The notes: generated by a model from the letters alone, not told the origin. A stretch of 64,000 bases of DNA from Acanthochromis polyacanthus (GCF_021347895.1 NC_067136.1:2811970-2875969); one strand, 5' to 3'; shown: positions 23,741 through 36,051, numbered from the stretch's first letter. Numbers and translations: made by a program.

Positions 23741-24029
23741 AGCTTTTGACAGCATGCAATACATGTTAAAGATGCTGCATCACTCTGTCATAATGTAATA
23801 TAAACCATGCAAATCCATCCATCCATCCATCACCTGTCCTCATTTCACCCTTCAAAGGGCTACAGAGTGGTTAAAGTCTATCCCAAATGACACTGGACAG
23901 AAGACATGTTTGCTCTGTTTCATTTCTGTTGACCTAACATGCATGTCCTTAGACAGTAGAAGGAAGCTGGAGGAGACAGAACAGCATCAGGATTGGCATA
24001 GTGACATATCTATAACCATGATTCATTTT

Positions 24030-24305
24030 GATTTGACCTTAGAGCTCCGCAGACAGTTGATGTTTTTAAAAAAGGCTGAAAGACCTTCCTTTTTTACAAA
24101 GCTTTTAATTAAATGTGCCCCTGAAGGTTAAAATATTTCATTGTTGTTTTATCTGATTACTCTCTTTTTATTACATGATTGTTTTGTTTTTTCCATTTAA
24201 TATCTTAAGTGTAGCACTTTGAGATTGTGCCTGAATGAAAAATGCATTGTAAACAAAATGTATTCTTCTTCTTATTATTGTTATTATTATTATTAATATT
24301 ATATT
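24030..24305 (+). mobile_element. 5'-truncated LINE 3' end with ATT tail
   Basis: The plus strand retains a decayed ORF2 end (LELRRQLMFLKKAERPSFFTKLL) resembling the end of L2/Jockey-group reverse transcriptases, followed by a 3' UTR with TAGCACTTTGAGATTG and a TTATTATTG/ATT tail. Only the last 0.3 kb is present. Confidence 0.6.
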
Positions 24306-24501
24306 TGACAGGATTCAAACAATCTTCGAACAATAACAGATCATGGATGCAACTTACGTAGTACATGCATATTTACTTGCATATTTGCTTAAATATAATT
24401 AATTCAAGAATTTGGAACATATTAAAAAAGTTTCATTATTCTGGCCCCTTATCCCTCATTTGTGAGATGAAAATTCCATCCAGCCATCCATTTTCTTCCG
24501 C

Positions 24502-25972
24502 TTATCCGGGGCCGGGTCGTGGAGGCAGCAGGCGAAGTAGGTTGTTCCAGATGTCCCTCTCCCCAGCAATGCTTTCCAGCTCTTCCTGGAGGATCCCGAG
24601 GCGTTCCCAGGCCCGACGAGATATATAATCCCTCCAGTGAGTTATGGGTCTACCCTGGGGTCTCCTCCCAGACGGACGTGCTCGGAAAACCTCCAAAGGA
24701 AGTCTCCCTGGAGGCATCCGAATTAGATGGCCAAACCACCTCAACTGGCTCCTTTCGATGCGAAAGAGCAGCAGCTCTACTCCGACCTCCCTCTGGATGT
24801 CTGAGCTCCTCACCCTATCTCTAAGGCTGAGCCCAGCCACCCTACGAAGGTAGCTCATTTCGGCCGCTTGTATCCGCGATCTTGTCCTTTCGGTCACTAC
24901 CCAAAGCTGATGACCATAGGTGAGGGTTGGAACGTAGATGGACTGGTAAATCGAGAGCTTCGCTTTATGGCTCAGCTCCCTCTTCACCACGATGGTCCGG
25001 TACAACACCCGCATTACTGCTGATGCTGCACCAACCCGCCTGTCCACCTCTCGCTCCATTTTCCCATCATTCGTGAACAAGATCCCGAGATACTTAAACT
25101 CCTTCGCTTGGGGAAGCAACTCCCCCCCTATCCAGAGGGAGCACTCCACCGGTTTCCGGCAGAGAACCATTGCCTCGGACTTGGAGGTGCTGATCCGCAT
25201 CCCCGCCGCTTCACACTCGGCTGCAAACCGCTCCAGTGTGTGCTGGAGGTCACAGTCCGAGGACGCCAACAAAACCACATCATCCGCAAAAAGCAAAGAT
25301 GCGATCCTGAGGCTCCCAAACCGAAAACCCTCCCCACCATGACCGCGCCCTGAAATCCTGTCCATGAAAACCACAAACAGGATTGGAGACAAGGGGCAGC
25401 CCTTGCGGAGTCCAACACCCACCGGAAATGTGTCTGACTTAGTGCCGAGTATGCGGACACAGCTCTCACTTTGGTCGTACAGGGACCGAACGGCTCATAG
25501 CAACGTGCCCACAAAGCCCCTCGGGGGATATGGTCATAGGCCTTCTCCAGATCCACAAAATACATATGGACTGGCAGGTCATACTCCCATGACCTCCTCA
25601 GCAGCTCCGCAATGGTAAAGAGCTGGTCCCGCTGTTCCACGACTGGGACGGAATCCGCACTGCTCCTCCTGAATCCAAGGTTCGACTATGGGTCGGATCC
25701 TCCCTTCCAGCACCCCAGAGTAAACTTTCCCGGGGAGGCTGAGAAGTGTGATACCGCGGTAGTTGGCACACACTCTCCGGTCCCCCTTTTTAAAAATAGG
25801 GACCACCACCCCGGTCTGCCACTCCACAGGTACTGTACCCGATGCCCACGCGACGTGTCAACCAAGACAGTCCAACAATGTCCAGAGCCCTCAGCATCTC
25901 AGGGAGAATCTCGTCCACACCTGGCGCCTTGCCGCTAAGGAGCTTCTTAACTACCTCGGCGACCTCTGCCAC
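24502..25972 (-). pseudogene. LINE reverse transcriptase, frameshifted
   Basis: In order on the minus strand: GKAPGVDEI (about 25920) and the WQTGVVVPIFKKGDRRVCAN segment (about 25790). Next come CGFRP and FVDLEKAYD (about 25560), GLRKGCPLSPILF (about 25400) and LLFADDVVLL (about 25280). FADD is the catalytic box. The last 306 codons (25422-24502) are one open frame ending in the thumb and C-terminal region; upstream parts lie in at least three other frames. It cannot make an intact enzyme. Confidence 0.88.
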
Positions 25973-26361
25973 AGATATGGACGAAGATCCCCCGAGTCTT
26001 CAGGCTCTGCCTCCTCCATAGAGGACATGTTTACAGGGTTCGGGAGTTCCTCGAAGTGCTCTTTCCACCGCTTGACGATATCCCCAGTACGGGTCAACAG
26101 TTCTCCACCCCGACTGTACACAGCCTGAGCAAAGCCCTGCCTCCCCCCCAAGGTGTCGAACGGTGTGCTAGAACTTCCCCGAGGCCAACGAAAGTCCGTC
26201 TCCATGGCCTCCCCGAACTCCTCCCACACCTGAGTTTTAGCTTCCACAACTGCCGCCCTTTTGGCCAGCCGGTACCTGTCAGCAGCTTCGGAAGACCCCC
26301 GAGTCAACCAGGCTCGAAAAGTATCCTTTTTCAGCCTGACGGCCTCCCTCACTGCTGGCAT
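25951..26361 (-). pseudogene. LINE linker between endonuclease and RT
   Basis: A 136-codon minus-strand frame follows directly after the endonuclease frame. Its basic, Trp- and Glu-rich sequence (RLAKRAAVVEAKTQVWEEFGE) is the usual spacer of this LINE family. A stop between it and the endonuclease frame breaks the ORF. Confidence 0.75.
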
Positions 26362-27456
26362 CTACCAGCGGGTCTTTGGATTGCTGCCGCGACAGGCACC
26401 AGTGACCTTCAGACCACAGCTCCTAGCAGCTGCTTCTGCAATGGAGGCTTTGAACATGGACCACTCAGAATCCATGTCCCCAACCTCCCCCGGGATGCAG
26501 GAGAAACTCTTCCGGAGGTGGGAGTTGAAAACCCTAAGGACAGGGTCCATCGCCAGACGTTCCCAGTTCACCCGCACTACACGTTTGGGTTTACCAGGTC
26601 TGTCTGGCAGTCTTCCCTGCCATCGAATCCAACTCACCACCAGGTGGTGATCAGTTGACAGCTCTGCGCCTCTTTTCACCCGAGTGTCCAAAACATATGG
26701 CCGCATGTCTGACGATACAACAATAAAGTCGATCATCGACCTTTGGCCTAAGGTGCTCTGGTACCAAGTACACTCATGAGCAAGCTGATGCTTGAACATG
26801 GTGTTTGTTATGGCCAATCCATGACTAGCACAGAAATCCAATAACAAAACACCACTCGGGTTCAGATCGGGCAGGCCGTTCCTCCCAATCAACCCCCTCC
26901 AGGTTTCTCCATCGTTGCCCACGTGAGCGTTGAAGTCTCCCAGGAGAACTATGGAATCCCCTGGTGGTACCCCTTCCAGGACACCACCCAGAGACTCCAA
27001 GAAGGCCGAAAACTCCGAACTGCTGTTCGGCACATACGCACAGACAACAGTCAGAGTTTTCCCCTCCGCAACACGAGGACGCAGAGAGGTGACCCTCTCG
27101 TTCTCCGGGGAGAACCCCACCAAAGTGGCGCTCAGCCGGGGGCTTGTGAGTATCCCCACACCCACCCGGCGCCTCTCACTTTGGGCAACTCCGGAGTAGG
27201 AGAGAGACCAACCCCTCTCCAGGATTCTGGTTCCAGAGCCTTTGCTGTGCGTGGAGGTGAGCCCAACTATATCTAGCCAGTATCGCTCCACCTCCCGCAC
27301 CAGCTCAGGTTCCTTCCTTGCCAGTGAGGTGACGTTCCATGTCCCCAGAGCTAATCTACACCACCAGGGGGCGGCACGCCCAGGCGCCCGCTCCTGCCTA
27401 CTGCCCGGTGTACATAGCACCCGACCCCGACTTCCTGCCCTGTCGGTGGTGGGCAT
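26362..27456 (-). pseudogene. LINE AP-endonuclease domain
   Basis: The 364-codon frame holds an APE-type endonuclease that would nick target DNA for priming. LGTWNV lies at residues 37-42, [10 protein letters not shown] at 171-180, MIDFIV at 241-246 and STDHHLVV at 267-274, the conserved metal-binding and catalytic blocks in the right order. It is open throughout, but the downstream polymerase is frameshifted, so the element is dead. Confidence 0.85.
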
Positions 27457-27581
27457 ACTGGGCGGTGGCCCATGTTACTTCTTCGGGTTGTGCCCGACCG
27501 AGCCACACGGGACCCCAAGGCTCGGCCTCCAGACGCTCTTTTACAAGCTCCCCCCCAGGCCTGGCTCCAAGGGAAGGCCCC

Positions 27582-28010
27582 TGTTAGAGTTGAATTTGTA
27601 AATACATTTATCATAATCGAGCCTTAGAGCATTAACTGTGTGTGCACAGTATTTTACATGACTATTTGTATAGAATACCACTCACTCACTTCTATCTGCA
27701 CACATCTCTCCCTCTCTCTCTCTCCCTAGTCTCCACATCCCAGTATATTTCCACTCTTTCAGCTTAGCACACCCCCTTGTGTAACTCGAGCTATTTCTTA
27801 TCTTATGCCATGTCTTCATTTCTGCTCGTGTATAAAATAAACCTTGTATGGGAGCAGTCTTTGTAGCTCGCACTAATGTGTCTTGTTACACTGTGCTGTG
27901 TTACCCTTGCAAGTAAAATTACAGTCTCCGTGTCTTTCTGGTTTGGTGAATATCTTCTTATGAGGGAGCTCTCAGCGGAGCTTCTCTCTGACAGCCGCGG
28001 TTTCTCTAAC
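27582..28010 (+). mobile_element. Probable solo LTR inside the LINE leader
   Basis: About 429 bases that are not expected in the leader of this LINE family. It starts TGTTAGAG and ends CTCTAAC, inverted ends typical of an LTR. TATAAAATAAACC at about 27831 could combine a TATA box with an AATAAA signal. The flanks are C-rich (CCCC on the left, CCGG on the right), so a short duplication cannot be read with certainty. It is the relic of an endogenous retrovirus or LTR retrotransposon and has no coding part. Confidence 0.55.
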
Positions 28011-28217
28011 CCGGGTGAGGTAGCGGCTTCACCTATTTCTGATATCATCGAGGTCTTCTGAATCGCTCTTAGTCTGGTCTCTCACCCAGGACCAATTTGC
28101 CTTGGGTGACCCTAGCAGGGGCTTATGCCCCAGACAACATAGCTTCCAGGATCACCGAGACACTCAAACCCCTCCACCGCGATAAGGTGGCGATTCAACG
28201 GGGGGGAGATGAAAATT

Positions 28218-29700
28218 GATTCATCGATAAGACAGTTTTCCATAGAAAGAACCAAACTGTCCTTGTGGTTCAAGACTTAATGGCATCCTCCACAACCCTG
28301 GGTTGAAGCCTTTTTTGCTCATTCAATGTGTCAACAAAGCCTTAGGTTCAGTTTTTCTTTTGGACCAGCTTATAACTTGCCTGCAACCTGAGTTATTATA
28401 GGAGCAGTATTTTTGCATGCTGTGCAGTAATCTAAATCACATTGAGCGTGTTGACGTCTTCTTCCCAGACAATTGCAGTCACATATTTTTCATGTTTTAT
28501 TTCAGAATCAAAATTTCAAATAATGCTGTTTTTTTTCCTCTTCATCAGCCGTTTTCCAGTGCTGGAACTTCTTGAATGTCCTGCATTCTGAATCTCTGTA
28601 TGCTGTGGAACCTGTTTCAGGAATTTTTCTGGGAGGACAAGTCTCTATTCCCATTTAGGCACTTCTCAGTGGCCCTCAATCACTGCTTGTGAGACATCAT
28701 TTGGCATTTTTTGGCATTCATGTTCTTGCAGTCAAGCAGCAGTCACTAAGATCACAATAAACAACATAAAGTCCACCGTATAAGCAAACATAGCAAAAAA
28801 AAAAAAAAATCATTGTTCCATTTCCTACATGCTTATAAAACTACAGTTATGTCCAGAAACTATTACTTGCTGTTCGGGTAGCAGAGGTGACTCTGTTTCT
28901 GCAAAATGGTGAATGCATTGTTGGTCAGCATGAGCTCATTGTACTCACTGAAACCACAGGTGCTTCCTTAATGTTATGTGGCTTTTGCTCTCTCTCTTGT
29001 GTGAAGTGGCACAAATTGGTGCACTGTAAAAATTGAAGTTTTCTGGGAATTTCAGAGCCACATTCACAAGTTTTTTTGGTCTGGGAACTGTTGTAAAATA
29101 GGAATTAGTAGTTCAAAAGACTAATTGTAAGATTTACATCTTCCTGTTGTTGATTATTAAACAAAGCTTTTCATACCATCTGTCTTTATCTATCCTTTCT
29201 AGCTCACTGTAGGCAATCAGCTGTGCTTCAAAGATGAAATGTCCATGTTGTAATGATCATCCAAATTTGGCATTTTTCATATGTAGGTTGCTACATGTGA
29301 AGGCTATTTTGAAAATGGTAACATGCATAAAGTGAAGATTGGCGGAGGGGAACCAATGAGTGGCTCATGGCAAGATTAAAGTCACACCCTGTGTTCAGTG
29401 AGTGATATGACATCCAGGAATTCATGAACTTGAAACTTGCCTTTTGTCAGCACTGTAGAAGGTAAAGGTAACAAAGATAACCGATCAATTGACCCATACA
29501 ATGTGAGTTAAAGAAGAAAAAAGAAAAGAAAAGTGGCACATTTTGGCTGTGCAGACCGGCAGATCAACACCTGTACTGTGAGTTAGCACAAGATTAACAA
29601 CAGTGCACACGACCTGCCCAGGTTTAGCGACCAATCTTGAAATCACCTCACAACACACAAGCAGCTACAACACCTATCCAACATCACCTGAAAGAGATAT
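28218..29700. repeat. Segmental duplication block (pair with 55.9 kb)
   Basis: From about 28420 this sequence matches 55910-57260 in order over more than 1 kb, including the TCAGCTGTGCTTCAAAGATG and AAGATTAAAGTCACACCCTG landmarks. No gene is visible. A putative first-exon-like block ends at 29688 (see the exon-promoter entry). Confidence 0.8.
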
Positions 29701-29780
29701 GTAAAACTGGCTTCATCAATTGAATACATAGCGTTATTCACTGGGATTTGGTTCATGTGTGTATGTATGATGAAGATGAA
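29688..29780 (-). other. Exon-like block without a receptor
   Basis: On the minus strand it ends CTTTCAG followed by GTGATGTTGG, a possible donor, and it contains an AACCAAATCCCAGTGAATA stretch shared with the blocks at 32244 and 40818. The twin lies at 57204. No receptor coding exon follows at a comparable distance. Confidence 0.3.
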
Positions 29781-29829
29781 TATTCTATTTCTACATCTCC
29801 TGTACTTTGAGACAGTGCATTTTTTGTTT

Positions 29830-30063
29830 CATCACAAAGCCTCTCATTCAAAACTAATTAAAGTCTTCTGACATTACTATCTTCTCTGGATCAAATAGCC
29901 ATGGATGTGCTGCATGAACAAACATGAGCAATTACACAACATCAGTCATATATTTATTTGTGTTAGACTACAAAAATAATATATTACATCACTCCTTTAG
30001 ATTTGCGCATTACATAAACACACCATTAGATTTGAATACAGTAATCAAATCACCTGAGAGCAA

Positions 30064-30120
<57 letters not shown>
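29830..30120 (+). repeat. Intergenic unit C, copy 3
   Basis: Same unit as 13740-14160. The GT part has expanded and leads into the minisatellite at 30065-31040. Confidence 0.65.
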
Positions 30121-30122
<2 letters not shown>

Positions 30123-30382
30123 GCTTTTGCTACATTGTGGGGACCAAATGTCCCCACAACTGCAGGAAATCCGAAAACTATGTCACTTGTGGGGACATCT
30201 TTCGGGCCCCACAAGCTTAAACAGTGTTTTCTTGGCCATGTTGTTGTTGCTGAAAAAAGTAAAACTGCAAAAACATTTCTTTAGGGTTAGCCATTGTTTT
30301 GGCAAGGGTTAGGGTTTGGTTAGGGTTCGGGCTTAGATATGGATGGGAGTCAATGGTAAGTCCCCACAATGATAGAAAAACA

Positions 30383-30431
<49 letters not shown>

Positions 30432-30992
30432 CCCAGGTTCTGGCTATACTTGTGGGGACCAAATGTCCCCACAGCTATAGGAAAACCAAAAAAACATGTC
30501 ATTTGTGGGGACCTCATTTGGGTCCCCACAAATGGAAACAGTGTTTTCTTGGCCATGTCGTTGTTACTGAAAAAATTAAAAGTGCAAAAACTTTTCTTTA
30601 GGGTTAGGCATTGTTTTGGTCTGGGTTAAGGTTAGGGTTAGGGGTAAGGTTAGAGTTAGGGGTTAGATATGAATGGGAGTCAATGGTATGTCCCCACAAT
30701 GATAGAAAAACATAGTGTGTGTGTACTTGTTTCTGCTATACCGGTGGGGACTTTGACATGACTATTTGCTATAAAGGTGGGGACTTGTCTTCCATTGGGG
30801 ACCTAAAATGAGGTCCCCACGGGTGGCAACACCATTTTCTTGGCCATATTGTTGTTAATAAAAAATGTAAAAGTGCAAAAACGTTTGTTTAGGGTTAGGC
30901 ATTGATTTGGTGATGGTTAGGGTTAGGGTAAGGGTTAGGAGTTAGATATGAATGGGAGTCAATGGTAAGTCCCCACCGGTATAGAAAAACAA

Positions 30993-31040
<48 letters not shown>
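30065..31040 (+). repeat. Minisatellite with GT tracts and TTAGGG-like part
   Basis: Three tandem units of about 330 bases. Each unit has a (GT)n tract, GTGGGGACCAAATGTCCCC-type palindromic parts, TTTTCTTGGCCAT, several GGTTAGGGTTAGG-like stretches and GATATGAATGGGAGTCAATGG. The paralogous site at 57.6-57.8 kb has only a long GT tract, so the units expanded or inserted after that duplication. Confidence 0.85.
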
Positions 31041-31041
<1 letters not shown>

Positions 31042-32240
31042 CCTTGAATGTCATGTAAATTTTATACAAACCACCATGGAAGCTGTAGCAACCAATTACA
31101 ACAATTCATCAATTTTTGCAAAAAATATTTATTTTGTGAACCAACTAGTATCAGAGAGATTCACTCAAAATGTCCGTTGGTGTCAGAGCCAAAGATGTCA
31201 ACATGTGACACCAGTACACATATTGGAAATGATACATTTTAAAACAGTCTTACACAGATGCTGGAGGGGTGTCTGTAATGTAAGTCACATGACCTTCACT
31301 CAGGATACTGAGGTTTGTGTCTTGTGTCAGACCATAATTCTTTTAATTTATTAATTTTAGCTATATTTGTCCACAGTTTCATACCATCTATTTTTAATGT
31401 TCACAGATTTTTTAAAGTATCAAATTTCATAGTGTGTTTAAATGTGAAGACAAAGAGTACTGACAAAGTGGCAGTATGCAAAGATTTGGAAGTGAGACAA
31501 TTCAGTATTTCATCTCATGCTAAGCTCCAGTACACTATTTAGAAAAGTTTCCTAAATTTTTGCAGTTTCTTTGTAAACTAACTGATTCATTCTTGAAGCT
31601 CTAGAGTTACCACAAAATTAGCAAAAATGTGCACTACTTGAACAGCTACAGCAGTCAACCTTGCAATCAGCTAAGACTCACCCAAGCAGCCACAACACCC
31701 ATCCAACTGTCTGAGTAATTGAGTAAACATTATAATGACTAATGTCGAGCATGTTCATTTATTTGAGATCGAAGACAAAAAACTTCTCTGTTAAAGCTGT
31801 TTATTCTGCAACAAGTAGATTGATCACAGACCATTACCGATTAGAGGACCAGAGTTAATGAAAGGTGGTAATCTGTTGGCATCTTCCCAGTAATGGATAC
31901 AGAATACAGTGCATATTTATGGAATGTGCATCAATCTCATTGGTCAGAAACTGATGGAGAAGTGCCATGGTTTAGACTTGGCACTCTCTCGTTGCTTGAT
32001 AGTTGGATACACTTTTTTCAACTCCTGACTTCCTGGAGTCAATAAATGTTTAATAAATTTACAATAATACTCCATCATGAAAAAGATGACAGCTGATGAC
32101 TGGAAGTCCAAACTATGAACATTATGAATTGAAACAAATCAAGATAACAAGGAGATATTTGTTATCGTTTTACTTTTGTTAAAAATTTCACTCAAAAATC
32201 AACAGAAATAACAAATCATGCTCTCATACTGTTAAAAACT
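31041..32240. other. Duplicated non-genic block
   Basis: About 31045-31840 matches 57845-59330 in order (with a later SINE in the second copy). No conserved reading frame is shared between the two. Nothing gene-like is seen in the remaining bases. Confidence 0.6.
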
Positions 32241-32243
32241 CAC

Positions 32244-32360
32244 CTTTTCAGCAGTGCCAGTCTTTCTGAAAGTCTTTCTCCTGAGTCTTTAACTCATTAA
32301 GTACTGTTCACTGGGGTTTGGTTCAAACAAGTATTAATGAGTGCAGAGCAGGTGGCAGAA
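32244..32360 (-). other. Exon-like block with strong donor
   Basis: On the minus strand TGAAAAG is followed by GTGAGTTTTT, a near-consensus donor. The block is conserved at 40818-40930 (upstream of receptor copy 4). Downstream on the minus strand the nearest receptor is the pseudogene 10 kb away, beyond the LINE. Confidence 0.35.
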
Positions 32361-32499
32361 GGACTGTGAAGATGTTTTACATGAAAAACGGATTGATGCA
32401 GATTTTTCTGAAATTTTCATGGTAAATTTAAAAAACATCAAATGCTCTTTTCCTATTTCTGCTGCTGACACAGGACTTGAAAAACATGCAGCTTGTTTA

Positions 32500-32900
32500 A
32501 TCACAGAGCATCACAACCAAAACTGTGTTGCATGAATGAAAATCAGAGATTACATAACGAAAACACAAACATCATTTATTCTGTCATGTGTTTACAATTA
32601 CATAATTCATCACTCCATTAGATTTGTACATCAAATAGACACACATCAGATTTGAATGCAAAATTCAAATCACATCTTTGCTCTCTGTGTCTGTGTATGT
32701 GGGCTTTTATAACTGTCTTTCTGGGGACCAGCTACAACCATCATGTTGATGATACATCTGCACTATGAGGGCATTTTTGCTGGGACTCACTATTTCAAAG
32801 AGGTTTGTTATAAAGTTATGGTTAGAATCAGTTAATTATTAATCATCCAAAACTGCCATGCCAAATGCACTCAACAAAATACCTTAAATGTCCTATAAAT
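32500..32900 (+). repeat. Intergenic unit C, copy 4
   Basis: Same unit as 13740-14160, placed just upstream (minus-strand sense) of the exon-like block at 32244. Confidence 0.65.
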
Positions 32901-33099
32901 TCTAGAAAAACCACCATGAAAGCCTTGGCAACCAATTAAACATTCCATCAACTCTAATATAAAATAAAACTACATAAAACCAGAAATCTGTAACTTCACA
33001 TAAACTGATGAAAATCACTGCATTCATTTTATTGTATTCACTGATGCACCAAAACCACACACATTAATTAATAGAGAGTTTGTTCAGTCACAAAGCTTC

Positions 33100-33420
33100 A
33101 TAAGCAAGACTAATGAAGCTTCCTCTGATGTTACATATCTTCTCTTCACTAGTTTATAGAGATTACACAAAGAAAACACCACTATTTAGTCGCTCATTCT
33201 GTAGTTAAACTAAATATGATAACATCACACAAATATATTTGTACATTACATGGAGACACTATCAGATTGAAAGACTAAATACTAGTATTCAAAACAGCAG
33301 TTGTCTTTGTATGTGGGTGTGCTTTTCATGCTATCTTTCTGAGGACCACCAACACCATGAGGATCCATCTGCACTATGAGACATTTTTTCTAGGACTCAC
33401 AACTGAAAGTTGAAAGGTTT
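33100..33420 (+). repeat. Intergenic unit C, copy 5
   Basis: Second member of a pair with 32500-32900, at a spacing of about 600 bases. Confidence 0.6.
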
Positions 33421-33486
33421 TAAATGGGGTTTTGAAACATGAAACTTGGAAACATTCAAAACTAGAAAAGCACTCAGAGAGTGCAG

Positions 33487-33843
33487 ACCTCCACCAGGCC
33501 ATCTCTCAATTGTACAGATGACCAATCGGAGTTTGTTTGTCTGTCTGTTTGTCTGTTTGTTTGTCTGTTTGTCTGTTAACAGCATAACTCAAAAAGTTAT
33601 GGATGGATTTTCACCTGGGGGCCATCTCTCAATTGTACAGAGTCCTTCAAAAAAATCCTGGATCCAGACAGTGATCCGGATCACCTCTAAAATCTAATGG
33701 ATTGTTACTTTTGCTCTTCCGGACATTCTGTAAAAAGTTAGTGAAAATCCGTCCATAACTTTTTGAGTTATGCTGTTAACAGACAAACAGACAGACAAAC
33801 AGACAAACAAACTCCGATGATTACATCACCTCCTGGCGGAGGT
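33487..33843. mobile_element. Palindromic MITE-like element
   Basis: The ends ACCTCCACCAGG and CCTGGCGGAGGT are inverted. Inner arms carry TTTGTCTG repeats plus AACTCAAAAAGTTATGGA on the left and their complement on the right (about 33535-33610 and 33740-33820). It is non-coding and could fold into a long hairpin. The paralogous positions in the other unit C copies lack it. Confidence 0.75.
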
Positions 33844-33885
33844 AACTACCATGTTCAAAACATTCAAGGCAATACCTCTAATATT

Positions 33886-34345
33886 CTACAAATTCTTTAG
33901 AAACCACAAAAGCCTGAGTGATATTTTCATCACTAATGTACAATCGCTCACAGTGCCTGCTAACACACTGCAAACACTAAACAGTCCATTGATAACTTCA
34001 TGAACTAAAACCATTTTAAGCCCATCACCTGACATAACCTTGAAAAATGCATCCTTATAAACATTGTCTGACTCACTATTGAACAGAAACAGACCTAAAC
34101 AAAGCACCAGAACCAGAGACATTGTCTTGTTCCTGATCAGCACCTTGTACCAACATTATCCAAAATCTCACTGAACTACCAGTGCTGTTGGCAGCAAATA
34201 TAGCCTGAAATCTGAGGTCCTCAGCAGGGATCTGGAGCAGGTTATTAAGTCTGGTAAGCCCAGATCTTTCTATCTCCATAACCCAGATATATTTCATTTT
34301 AGTGTTGCAGTGTTCAGCAACTGATGATGACTCACGGGACATCAA
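33886..34345 (-). other. Possible exon relics, paralog of 15.0 kb
   Basis: Two minus-strand frames: 34345-34076 resembles 15342-15010 (MEIERSGL, RLNNLL), and 34143-33886 begins with a hydrophobic, signal-like stretch (MSLVLVLCLGLFLF). The second frame is not preserved in the 15 kb copy, which argues against a functional gene. Confidence 0.2.
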
Positions 34346-34739
34346 CTAGAGCTTTAGCTTTTCCATTTCAGCTGCAACTCTCATGAAGACACTATGCCAG
34401 GTTAAAGAAGATTTGACCAAATTTCCGCCAGATTGTCGTTTGATACTTAGCTTGATTCATGACATTGGATTAAAAAGCTCAGTGATCAACAAGCAAAAGA
34501 TATCAGACAATTGAAAGGATTCTGGCATGACAGTATTTTTGTTCCACTGCTTGCAGTTTGAGATGTTAGTTTGATTGACCTCATGGCCACGGTCAAACAA
34601 TCAGTTTTACAAGTAACTTATGAAGTTGCCTATGATAAAATCCCGATTTGCAAGTCAACAGATTGCATCTATTCTTCACATAAACATTCAAATGTGATAC
34701 ATAATTAATTTACAGTTTTCTGGTGTTAGATGTCAGTGG

Positions 34740-34945
34740 CAGAATTCAATGCTAGCCAATCCAGGCATCCTTATCCCTAACAACATTTCTGGCTCTTCCT
34801 GGGCAAACCTGAGGCAATCTGAGGCCAGATGAGGTGTGTAAAACCCAGGAACCAGAAGGTCCTGGGTCTACCCTGAAACTTGCAAAGGAAAGCACCCAGG
34901 AGGCATCCAAACAAGGAACAGCAGCAGTCCAACACATACTGAACA
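34740..34945 (-). mobile_element. LINE 3'-end fragment
   Basis: Third copy of the decayed fragment at 195-440 and 15770-15990, with shared flanks. Confidence 0.6.
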
Positions 34946-34959
34946 GCTGTTTGACTTTA

Positions 34960-36051
34960 TGAAAAGCGAATTAAAGATTCTGTGTGACTCTCTTACTGTA
35001 AACTGAACCATGCAAATCCATCCATCTATCCTTTTTCTGTTCCTACTTCACCCTTCAGGGGCCCCCAGGATGGTTAAAGTTTATCCCAGCTGACACTGGA
35101 CAGAAGGCAGGTTCATCAAAACCGTTTCTCATCACTACGGAGACTTTATGCAGATAAAACTTCACTCTTTTTCCAAATATGCATCAAAATAGACCCAACT
35201 ACAAGTTTGTGTCAGTTTCAAACTATTCTGATTCCGTTTTTGTTGTTGTTGTTTTTTTATATATCTGAGAGATAACAAGCTGCAGAATAGGACAATTAAC
35301 CTGATTTTTTGTAAGTGTTTCTTCTTCTTGAAGAATGATTAGGATTGACATATTTACACATCAGTGGCTGTGATTCATGTTATAAATCCATTACATTTGA
35401 CAGGATTTAAATGACCTACATCCAAAGACAGATGTCTATTCAAAAGAAGCAGTATCATGCAGACTGTGTGTACATCATGCACAGAGCAGCTAAATATGTG
35501 CTTGATAATTTAGACCATACCAGAAAAGTTTGCAAAACATCCATCGCTCAAGAACAACATTTTAAAAATTATTCATTTTTAAAGACCATTTTCGGCAGAA
35601 AGAATCAAAGTGTCCAAGACTAGATAACAACGACCGTCAGTTAAAGCCTTTTGGTTGAATTGTCTGGTATCTGCAAGGGATTGGGTCTGAACATTGCCTG
35701 GACCTTGTTTTACTTTCCTACAACTTAATTTATTATTGGAACAGTATTTATATGTTGGGACTACAGCAGTCTTGATTATAGCTGTGCAGTGACATACATC
35801 AAACCACCTGTTGGTTGCATCTTCCCAGAAAACTGCAGATACATATTTTTCTTGCTGAATGATAGAATCTGATTTTCCAGTGTCAAAGCTGTTTGTCTTA
35901 TGAAGCATTTTCCTCTGCAGGGACTTGCAGGCCCTTTTCAGACAATCTGCACCTTTGTGCACATTTGGCCACTGGAACCAATCCTGTAGAACCTGTCCAC
36001 GGACCATTTTCTGGGAGGAACATACCAGCTGTCGGGTAGATACATAGATTG
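34960..36051. other. Duplicated non-genic block
   Basis: Begins with the sequence that elsewhere follows the putative first exon (CTCTTACTGTAAACTGAACC then the CCATC repeat tail), then the block matching 780-1107. The first exon itself is missing here. A 142-codon minus-strand frame at 35579-36007 is not kept in paralogs. Confidence 0.5.

Larger units (their letters stand above)
24476..28205 (-). mobile_element. Near full-length LINE, Rex/RTE-like
   Basis: The 3.7-kb minus-strand element is bounded by an exact 12-bp duplication GAGATGAAAATT (24464-24475 and 28206-28217). The 5' end has a GC-rich leader (28030-28205), then endonuclease, then reverse transcriptase, then a short 3' end with CATCC units. 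The coding part is broken into several frames. The layout (one APE plus RT ORF, short simple-repeat tail, about 3.3 kb without the insert) fits a Rex/RTE-like fish LINE. I cannot settle the clade without an alignment. An LTR-like block (27582-28010) interrupts the leader. Confidence 0.85.

Noticed and set aside
30087..30629. Val/Cys-repeat frames in GT tracts (also 30962-31354, 57447-57857)
   Set aside because: Dinucleotide repeats read in frame, not proteins.
35579..36007. 142-codon minus-strand frame
   Set aside because: Lies in a duplicated block whose paralogs (780-1107, 44490-44750) do not keep the frame.
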